A stretch of DNA of 18,113 nucleotides, from positions 1 through 18,113 of the forward strand of contig JANNMJ010000184.1 of the NCBI GenBank assembly GCA_031397815.1, read 5' to 3'. A model generated the notes under the pieces. It searched no databases, was not told the origin of the DNA, and saw nothing but the letters and a program-made list of their open reading frames with translations. Below are positions 13,039 through 18,113 of the stretch, piece after piece. Positions within the stretch are counted from its first letter, which is position 1. Each line of letters opens with the position of its first letter. The DNA comes from JANNMJ01 sp031397815. GTDB lineage: Bacteria > Bacteroidota > Bacteroidia > Cytophagales > Hymenobacteraceae. Made by a program: the position numbers and the translations under genes.

Positions 13039-15444
13039 CTACGCGCTAGCTTTCGTCGTTGTCGTTGTCGTTGTCGTCGGCGGAGCTGAATCCGGCTCCG
13101 GCTTTGGCTCCGCCATTCTGACTTCCACGCGCAGCGCCTGCAAGCCGCTCACGCCCTGCGCCGGTTCGAGGACCAGATGCTCCGTCGGCCCCGCCGTGAG
13201 TATTCCCTGTTCGCGCAGATACTGAATGTATTCGCCGTATTCGGCGGCTTCGCGGGCTTGTTGATAGACGAGGGCAATCTTGCCGGGCTGCGTCAGGCGC
13301 TCACCGGTGCCTTCGATGGTGGCCTTGTCAATCCGCTTTTTGATGATTTCGTAACGGGCATTCCGCGCGCCATCCACGTCGAATTGACGCTCGTCTTCGC
13401 GGAAACGGATGGCGAGCGGCTCGGCATTGATGAAAAGCAGCTGCGTGGTGGCGAGCGGAATCGGCAGCGAATCCTTAATTGAATCGGCGGCTTGCGCGAT
13501 TTCTATCAACGTCTGAAGCTGCCAGAGACGCAGCTTCTTGAGGTGTTCCGTATCGAATTTCTTATTCTCGACCAGCGACGCGCCCACGTAAATATCGAAC
13601 TCCACCCCGTCCGTCACCGCCTTGCGGAAGTAGTGCGGCAGAATAAGCTGCGCCGCGCTTTCGGCCGTGTCGAGCAGCTTGCTGATGTACTCGTTGAGCT
13701 GCGTTTGGCTATCCTCAAACTTTTTCCGCGCCTCATACACGATACCCGCCTGCGGGTCGAGGGCTTTCCAGTAGCGCATGATCACGGCGCGCAGCTCGGG
13801 AGTAATCGAGTGGAGGTACTCGAAAAGCGGCTCGACGTCGGTGCGGAGGAGGTTGAGAATCGTGTTCTCGTCGTCGGACGCCAGCTCATCGCGCAGGCTC
13901 AGCAGGTGGCGGCGCACCTGATACCGCAGCTCATCGACAATCGGCAGCGATTGCGCTTCGGATGCCAGATTGAGGACGCGATTCGCCAGATCGAGCTGCT
14001 TGATGAGGTCGTTGCGCACACCTTCCGCCCGCGCCGCCGACGACCCGCGCACATCGATAGCCGCGTAAAGCGGATACACTTCCGAGAAGATAATCGGCTT
14101 CAGGGCGGGCGCCGGTACGCGGCGGCGCTGCTGATCGAGGAAGTCTTCGGCGGCTTCCACGAACCGCCATTCCAGCGCCGGATGAATCGCCGTAAACCGC
14201 TCTTTTACAATCGACTGCACCTGCGCCCATTCGGCCGCCTGATGCCGATGCACCGCCACCGCGAAGAGCGGCAGAAACTGCTCGATGGTTTCCAAGGAAA
14301 AAGCCGTGAGCGAGCCGGGCACGGGCGCTCCCAGCTCCAGAACGCCCAAAACGTCGTCGCCGTACCGCAAAAGGCTCAGGATGACATTCCGCAGACCCAT
14401 CGCCAATACCGGCTCGCGCAGCGTGTCGGGGACGCCCTCGGCGGTCAAAATGTCGTCGATGACGAGCGGTTTGCCCGATTTGATGAGCTGCGCGAACAGA
14501 CCCCGCAACTCCGTCGATTCCGCTGATTCGGTCGGGTCTTCGAGGCGCTGCGTGAGCGAGGCGGCATTGAGCCGGTGCCCGAACGTGACGAACGAGCCTT
14601 GTTTCGGGCGGTACGCCGCCAACCCCAACCGCAGCGACGGCAGCCGGAACAGTGACCGCAATTGCTCCTGAAGCTGCTCCAGCCGGTCAGGGGCGAGCAG
14701 GACGTCGCGCGCGAGCAAGTCGTTCTTGAGCGTCGAGAGCACCTGCGTCTCCGTCACGTCGGTGAGGTGCAGGAGGGTGAAGCCGTGCAGCTCGAAGCGG
14801 TCCGGCGGAAGTTTCGTGAGCCAACCGTCTAGGTCGTGGATGTGCGTGGTGAGCGTTTTGCGGTCGGCGGGCGGCAGGTCGGGCAAGTCGCCGCGTACCT
14901 GAACGCGCATAAATCGGCTATCTAAATCGACTTTATAATGCCGGTATAATCCGAGGGAATAATCGGGGACGGTGAAAATAATCGTTTCTTCCTGCGGAAT
15001 ATGCACGTCGTAACACGCGCTCATAATCAGCAGGTAAGCGAATCGACAGAGATAAAAATTGATTTCCGCCGTGCTGAGGTTGAGCGGCTGCTTGAGCTGT
15101 CCGGCGGCCGTCACCATCACGCGCCGGAAGCTCGGCGTGGCGTACAGGACTTCGCGCTCGAAGGGCGCAATCGCGCCGCTGAGCGTCGTGTCGAGGGTGG
15201 CGGGCGGGATGAGCGCCATCATCAGCGCTTCCACCAGCCCGGCGTGGGTGGTGAGCAGCGCCTTCGACGGACTCGGCGCGAGCAGCTCGGGAGCTTGGTC
15301 GGTGCGCGCAATCAGCTCGGCGGCGAAGCGTGAAAGCCCGGCGGGCGTGTTTGGGTCGTCGGCGCGGGCGCGCCACCACGCCACCAGCGGCTCCAAGCTC
15401 AGAACGGTGCGGAAGGGAAGCGGAAGCGCGAGGGAGTTATCCAT
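13039..15444 (-). CDS. Large GAF-domain protein of unknown function
   Basis: This is an 801-residue protein with no signal peptide or membrane segment, so probably cytoplasmic. Residues 1-250 are a mainly helical N-terminal region. About 260-400 fit a GAF sensor fold (YRPKQGSFVTFGHRLNA, SGKPLVIDDILTAEG, LGLRNVILSLLRYGDDVLG-like core VLGVLELG). From 450 comes a conserved-looking stretch (FSEVYPLYAAIDVRGSSAAR), slightly reminiscent of the 'DIRG' start of class III nucleotide cyclase domains, then a long helical region with REDERQFDVDGARNARYEI near 700. I cannot identify an output domain; a signalling role is inferred only from the GAF domain. A poly-Thr run precedes the C-terminus. The ATG at 15444 is preferred to a TTG at 15459. 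It lies 127 bp after the lipoprotein gene on the same strand. Confidence 0.8.
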   Translation of the reverse strand: MDNSLALPLPFRTVLSLEPLVAWWRARADDPNTPAGLSRFAAELIARTDQAPELLAPSPSKALLTTHAGLVEALMMALIPPATLDTTLSGAIAPFEREVLYATPSFRRVMVTAAGQLKQPLNLSTAEINFYLCRFAYLLIMSACYDVHIPQEETIIFTVPDYSLGLYRHYKVDLDSRFMRVQVRGDLPDLPPADRKTLTTHIHDLDGWLTKLPPDRFELHGFTLLHLTDVTETQVLSTLKNDLLARDVLLAPDRLEQLQEQLRSLFRLPSLRLGLAAYRPKQGSFVTFGHRLNAASLTQRLEDPTESAESTELRGLFAQLIKSGKPLVIDDILTAEGVPDTLREPVLAMGLRNVILSLLRYGDDVLGVLELGAPVPGSLTAFSLETIEQFLPLFAVAVHRHQAAEWAQVQSIVKERFTAIHPALEWRFVEAAEDFLDQQRRRVPAPALKPIIFSEVYPLYAAIDVRGSSAARAEGVRNDLIKQLDLANRVLNLASEAQSLPIVDELRYQVRRHLLSLRDELASDDENTILNLLRTDVEPLFEYLHSITPELRAVIMRYWKALDPQAGIVYEARKKFEDSQTQLNEYISKLLDTAESAAQLILPHYFRKAVTDGVEFDIYVGASLVENKKFDTEHLKKLRLWQLQTLIEIAQAADSIKDSLPIPLATTQLLFINAEPLAIRFREDERQFDVDGARNARYEIIKKRIDKATIEGTGERLTQPGKIALVYQQAREAAEYGEYIQYLREQGILTAGPTEHLVLEPAQGVSGLQALRVEVRMAEPKPEPDSAPPTTTTTTTTKASA
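13054..13078. repeat. GTCGTT microsatellite in the 3' end of the GAF-protein gene
   Basis: About four GTCGTT/GTTGTC units encode a run of eight threonines (ACG/ACA codons on the minus strand) close to the C-terminus. Slippage by the 6-bp unit would change tail length but not the frame. Confidence 0.85.
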
Positions 15445-15571
15445 AGAAAGCCGCACCAAAACAAGGCAGGACGCCGCCGTAAAAGCGGCCCGCAGCAGAC
15501 GGCCGCGAAAATTAAAGCGCAGACCGCGCGCGGCCGGGCGCTAACCCAAGCTGCACGCGTTTGGCGGAGTG

Positions 15572-16129
15572 TCAGGGTTTACGTAGCTCTACTATGACCG
15601 GTTCGTCGGGGCTGCCGGTGGCGGTGCGCAGGTCGAGGATGGGATCGCCGTTCACGCGCACCGATTTTCGCTGGTTTTTATAACAGGTACAACACGCGCT
15701 AACCGTCTCGTAACGGCCGCTGACCTGCACATCGGTGAGGCGGACGGTGAACGTATCCGGCGCCTGCCCGCGCACCAAGTAGCGGTACGCCACCGGCTTG
15801 CGCGGATTACTGGCGAACGGCGCGCGCTGGGTGATCGTAAAGTCGGACCCCGTGGCGCCGACTTCAGTGGTGAGCCGCACGGAATCGCGCCGAGGACGGT
15901 CGATAGAGTCGAGCGGGAGGCGGACCAGATAGACGGTATCCAGCTCGGCCCGCCGGAAACCGCCGCCGCTGCCCACCGTCGCGCTATCCCGCGAGAAGCG
16001 GAAGTAGAGGTTGTCGGCGTATTGGTCGCGGCACTCGCAGCGCTCATTGACGCAGCAGCCGCTGAACAGCGCCAGAAGCGCCAGCAGCGCGAGCGGGAAG
16101 CGCAGGGTGAGCGGGTGAAACGAACGCAT
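15572..16129 (-). CDS. Cysteine-rich lipoprotein of unknown function
   Basis: This is a 185-residue predicted lipoprotein that I do not recognise. The N-terminal hydrophobic stretch ends in LLALFSGC, a lipobox with the lipid-carrying Cys at residue 25. Further cysteines follow in two clusters: C26, C31 and C33 (CVNERCEC) and C146, C147, C149 (ACCTCYK). The part between is beta-rich with alternating polar and hydrophobic residues (YLVRLPLDSI, FTVRLTDVQVSG, VNGDPILDLRTATG). The paired clusters could form disulfides or bind metal; this is inference. The ATG at 16129 is supported by the signal peptide. It sits 90 bp after the symporter gene and 127 bp before the GAF gene, all on the minus strand. 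Spacing makes an operon possible but not compelling. Confidence 0.75.
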   Translation of the reverse strand: MRSFHPLTLRFPLALLALLALFSGCCVNERCECRDQYADNLYFRFSRDSATVGSGGGFRRAELDTVYLVRLPLDSIDRPRRDSVRLTTEVGATGSDFTITQRAPFASNPRKPVAYRYLVRGQAPDTFTVRLTDVQVSGRYETVSACCTCYKNQRKSVRVNGDPILDLRTATGSPDEPVIVELRKP

Positions 16130-16219
16130 TCTGAGGAGGAGCGGGAGCGGGGGGATGCTGCGGAGCCAGTACCGGATTCGGGGGCAGATAGTTTTAGCGC
16201 GAAACCGGCGAATGGGGCG

Positions 16220-17671
16220 TTAATCGACGACGCTGACGGTCGGCGGGAGCGGGGTTTCGGTGAATTCGTTCTCCCATTTCGCCACCACCACCGTCGCCAA
16301 GCAGTTACCGAGGACGTTGACCGCCGTGCGCCCCATATCCATCAGCGCATCAATGCCGAGGATGAGGAAAATCGGCCACGCCGGTAAGTTGAACGACGCC
16401 ACCGTGCCGAGCAGAATCACCAGCGACGCGCGCGGCACGCCCGCCACGCCCTTCGACGTCAGCATCAGCGTAAACACCATCACCAATTGCTGCCCAAACG
16501 TGAGGTGAACGCCCGCCGCCTGCGCCACGAAAATGGCCGCCAGCGAGAGGTAAAGCGTCGTGCCGTCGAGGTTGAACGAGTAGCCCGTCGGCATCACGAA
16601 TGCCACCACCCGGCGCGGCACGCCGAAGGCTTCCATCGCTTCCATCGCGCGCGGCAGGGCAGCTTCCGACGTACTCGTCGCGAACGCAATCCCGACGGGC
16701 TCGGCCACGGCCGCAATGAACCGGCGCACCGGCACGCGCCACAGCAGCGCCATCGGCAGCAACACCAGCAGAATGAACGCGAAAAGGGCGCCGTACAGCG
16801 TCAGAAGCAAGTACAAGGCATTCTGAAGCGGCCCCAATCCCAGCTTGCCCACCGTGTAGGCAATGGCGCCCGCCACGCCCAGCGGCGCGAGGTACATCAC
16901 GATGCCCGTAAACTTAAACATGGCAGCCGTCAGGCTCTCGAACGCCACCAGCAAAGGCCGACGCTGGGTTTCGGAAAGCTGCGCGAGCGCAATCGCGAGC
17001 AGCACAGCGAACACCACCACCTGCAAAACCTGCCCTTCGGCAATGGCTTTGGCGATGTTTTCGGGGAACGCGTGGAGGATAATATCGCCCGCCGATTGCG
17101 CCGGAACCGCCTGAATCTCGCCGACTTTCGCGAGCGCGTCTGCCGGTTGCGGAACGCCTTCCCCGGCGCGGGTGAGGTTGATGGCGCCGAGGCCCAAAAA
17201 CAGGGCAATCGTCGTCACTACTTCAAAGTAAATCAGCGCCTTGATGCCCATCCGCCCAACTTGCTTGATGTCGGAATGCCCCGCAATCCCGACCACGAGG
17301 GTCGAAAGCACCAAGGGCGCCACAATCGTCTTCACCAGCCGCAGGAACGCATCGCTGAACACTTTCAGGCTTTGCGCGGCCGTCGGGAAATCATATCCCG
17401 CCTCAATCCCGACGAACATCCCCAGCATAATCCAAAGCGTCAGCGACCGCCGCGACGCCACGAACATCCCCGCACCCGCCAGCGCCACCCACCGTATCCA
17501 CCACCATCCATCGAGCTTCGGCGCCTCATACGGCCAATGCCCCTCGGCCCGCCCCAACAGCAGCACGAGTGCCACGAGGGCCACCAACAAAACGACGAAA
17601 CGGGTAGGGGAGGGGCGCGAAGCGGCCGGGCGAGGGGCCGCGAGCGGTGAAATGTCGGCGGGAGCGTGCAT
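16220..17671 (-). CDS. Dicarboxylate/amino-acid:cation symporter (DAACS family)
   Basis: This is a 483-residue secondary transporter of the GltP/DctA family, which brings in glutamate/aspartate or C4-dicarboxylates with H+ or Na+. The family signatures are in order: hairpin-1 serine/threonine motif ATSTSEAALPRAM (331-343; family usually SSxAT), TM7 MPTGYSFNLDGTTLY (360-374; NMDGT in most members, here NLDGT), hairpin-2 TSKGVAGVPRAS (405-416) and TM8 GIDALMDMGRTAVNVLGN (439-456) with D445 and R448. The GNCLATVVVAKWE ending is closer to DctA-type members, but the substrate is not certain. A long N-terminal region with one extra hydrophobic segment before the usual TM1 is present. The frame starts at a TTG (17677); the ATG at 17671 is preferred. 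The region upstream carries repeats and a short palindrome (17713-17725). Confidence 0.93.
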   Translation of the reverse strand: MHAPADISPLAAPRPAASRPSPTRFVVLLVALVALVLLLGRAEGHWPYEAPKLDGWWWIRWVALAGAGMFVASRRSLTLWIMLGMFVGIEAGYDFPTAAQSLKVFSDAFLRLVKTIVAPLVLSTLVVGIAGHSDIKQVGRMGIKALIYFEVVTTIALFLGLGAINLTRAGEGVPQPADALAKVGEIQAVPAQSAGDIILHAFPENIAKAIAEGQVLQVVVFAVLLAIALAQLSETQRRPLLVAFESLTAAMFKFTGIVMYLAPLGVAGAIAYTVGKLGLGPLQNALYLLLTLYGALFAFILLVLLPMALLWRVPVRRFIAAVAEPVGIAFATSTSEAALPRAMEAMEAFGVPRRVVAFVMPTGYSFNLDGTTLYLSLAAIFVAQAAGVHLTFGQQLVMVFTLMLTSKGVAGVPRASLVILLGTVASFNLPAWPIFLILGIDALMDMGRTAVNVLGNCLATVVVAKWENEFTETPLPPTVSVVD

Positions 17672-17712
17672 CAGCAAACAAAATCAGGAACCCGGCGAAG
17701 GTACGGCCTTGA

Positions 17713-17725
17713 CGGAAGCCTTCCG
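17713..17725. promoter_or_regulatory. Short palindrome upstream of the symporter gene
   Basis: CGGAAG-C-CTTCCG is a perfect 13-bp palindrome about 42 bp upstream of the symporter ATG. TACCTTCG on the minus strand (17696-17703) is one base from the TAnnTTTG -7 box, so the palindrome would lie just upstream of a possible promoter and could be an operator. No matching -33 box was found. Confidence 0.35.
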
Positions 17726-17746
17726 CCGGAGGGTTCTCAGGGGGCG

Positions 17747-17930
17747 GGTCTCAGGCGGAGGGTTGGGGATTCGTGTTCTCAAGCTTCCGGTCTAGGCGGG
17801 AGGGTCGGGAATGACTGTTCTCAAGGCTCAGGTCTAGGCGGGAGGGTTGAGAACCCGTGTTTTTAGGGGTCCGGCCTAGGCGGGAGGGTTGAGAACCCGT
17901 GTTTTTAGGCTTCCGGTCTAGGCCGGGCTA
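17747..17930. repeat. 42-bp tandem repeat, four copies plus a partial fifth
   Basis: Units begin at 17747, 17789, 17831, 17873 and 17915 (partial, to about 17930). Each opens with GGTCTAGGCGGGAGGGTT or a close variant. The middle contains GGGTT-GAG-AACCC (a small hairpin in units 3 and 4), then GTGTTTTTAGG or GTGTTCTCAAG. Units 3 and 4 are nearly identical; units 1 and 2 are more diverged. A shorter degenerate relative may precede at about 17724-17746. There is no spacer between units. Confidence 0.88.
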
Positions 17931-18030
17931 AAGAACAGACTATTTTTTGCTTGAAAGTTGGACTTTGTGGGGAGAAGATGGCGGTTTCGGTGCTGATTGG
18001 GCTGGGTGCTGACGTGTGTGCCCGGCGTGT

Positions 18031-18098
18031 GCCCGGGGTAGCCTTCGGCAACCCCGGGCTTCTGGGATGAAACCCCTTCGGGGTACTCGTTTCAGAAG
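18031..18098. repeat. Double-hairpin palindromic element
   Basis: Hairpin 1 (18031-18059): GCCCGGGGT pairs with ACCCCGGGC, with an A-A mismatch and then GCC-TTC-GGC at the tip. Hairpin 2 (18059-18098): CTTCTG pairs with CAGAAG outside, and ACCCC-TTC-GGGGT inside (18072-18084). Both tips carry TTC(G). The two adjoining stems resemble REP/BIME-type dispersed extragenic palindromes. It is cut close to the window edge, so its full extent is unknown. Confidence 0.75.
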
Positions 18099-18113
18099 AG
18101 ATGACGCGGGGGG

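Larger units (their letters stand above)
17672..18113. other. 442-bp non-coding region with repeats and palindromes
   Basis: No supported gene lies between the symporter start and the right edge. It holds a 13-bp palindrome (17713-17725), four 42-bp tandem repeats with a truncated fifth, an A/T-rich patch near 17930-17970, and a double-hairpin element. A 30-codon frame at 17978-18070 runs into the first hairpin and is not considered a gene. Confidence 0.75.

Noticed and set aside
13492..14526. 344-codon + strand open frame opposite the GAF-protein gene
   Set aside because: Antisense shadow: Arg/His/Leu-rich, no domain pattern, and the minus strand encodes a coherent GAF protein.
16487..17650. 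387-codon + strand open frame opposite the symporter
   Set aside because: The Arg/His/Gln-rich composition without any fold-like pattern is typical of the shadow frame of a membrane protein gene; the symporter on the other strand has all family motifs.
17747..17930. 42-bp repeats as a CRISPR array
   Set aside because: The units abut with no unique spacers, differ from one another, and no cas gene is present.
17978..18070. 30-codon + strand frame with a purine-rich site (GGGGAGAAG) before its ATG
   Set aside because: Its 3' half is the palindromic element, it has no recognisable features, and Bacteroidota rarely rely on Shine-Dalgarno sites, so the site is weak support.

Overview
This is a GC-rich chromosomal segment of a bacterium in the phylum Bacteroidota, most likely a high-GC Cytophagales such as a Hymenobacter or Spirosoma relative; the genus is inference. 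The evidence is a protein with a gliding-motility/type IX secretion (T9SS) type B C-terminal domain, a second protein with a type A T9SS sorting tail, a FecR-like anti-sigma factor beside a Bacteroidota-type ECF sigma factor, DUF2911 and DUF6438 proteins, a TAnnTTTG-type promoter box, and almost no Shine-Dalgarno sequences. No rRNA, tRNA, CRISPR array or insertion sequence was seen.

Layout. Positions 1-180 hold a short 9-bp minisatellite and no clear gene. Positions 210-3958 (+ strand) carry an ECF sigma factor, a compact membrane anti-sigma protein, and an outer-membrane/surface protein that starts with an STN signalling domain and ends in 'AGLxNxA' surface repeats plus a barrel-like C-terminus. 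The last two genes overlap by ATGA. Positions 4065-9601 are all on the minus strand: a DUF2911 periplasmic protein; a two-gene unit (small exported protein, then a T9SS type B PKD protein); and a coupled pair (proline-rich DUF6438 lipoprotein, then an MFS transporter) joined by a TAGTG stop/start overlap. Positions 9960-11471 (-) encode a T9SS type A cargo protein. It diverges from hutI (imidazolonepropionase, +, 11743-13008), which has a promoter box and a leader hairpin. hutI converges on a large GAF-domain protein (-, 13039-15444), preceded on the same strand by a cysteine-rich lipoprotein and a DAACS dicarboxylate/amino-acid symporter. Positions 17672-18113 are non-coding, with four 42-bp tandem repeats and a double-hairpin palindromic element.

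How the genes fit together. The 210-3958 cluster has the architecture of a cell-surface signalling system: sigma factor, inner-membrane anti-sigma, and outer-membrane protein with an STN domain. It departs from the FecI/FecR/FecA scheme in two ways. The anti-sigma lacks the large central FecR domain, and the outer-membrane partner has LA_2272-type surface repeats in place of a TonB-dependent plug and receptor barrel. This is the most unusual assembly in the window. The rest looks like ordinary envelope, transport and catabolic genes. Several gene starts are revised from the longest open frame to a better internal start; reasons are given per gene.
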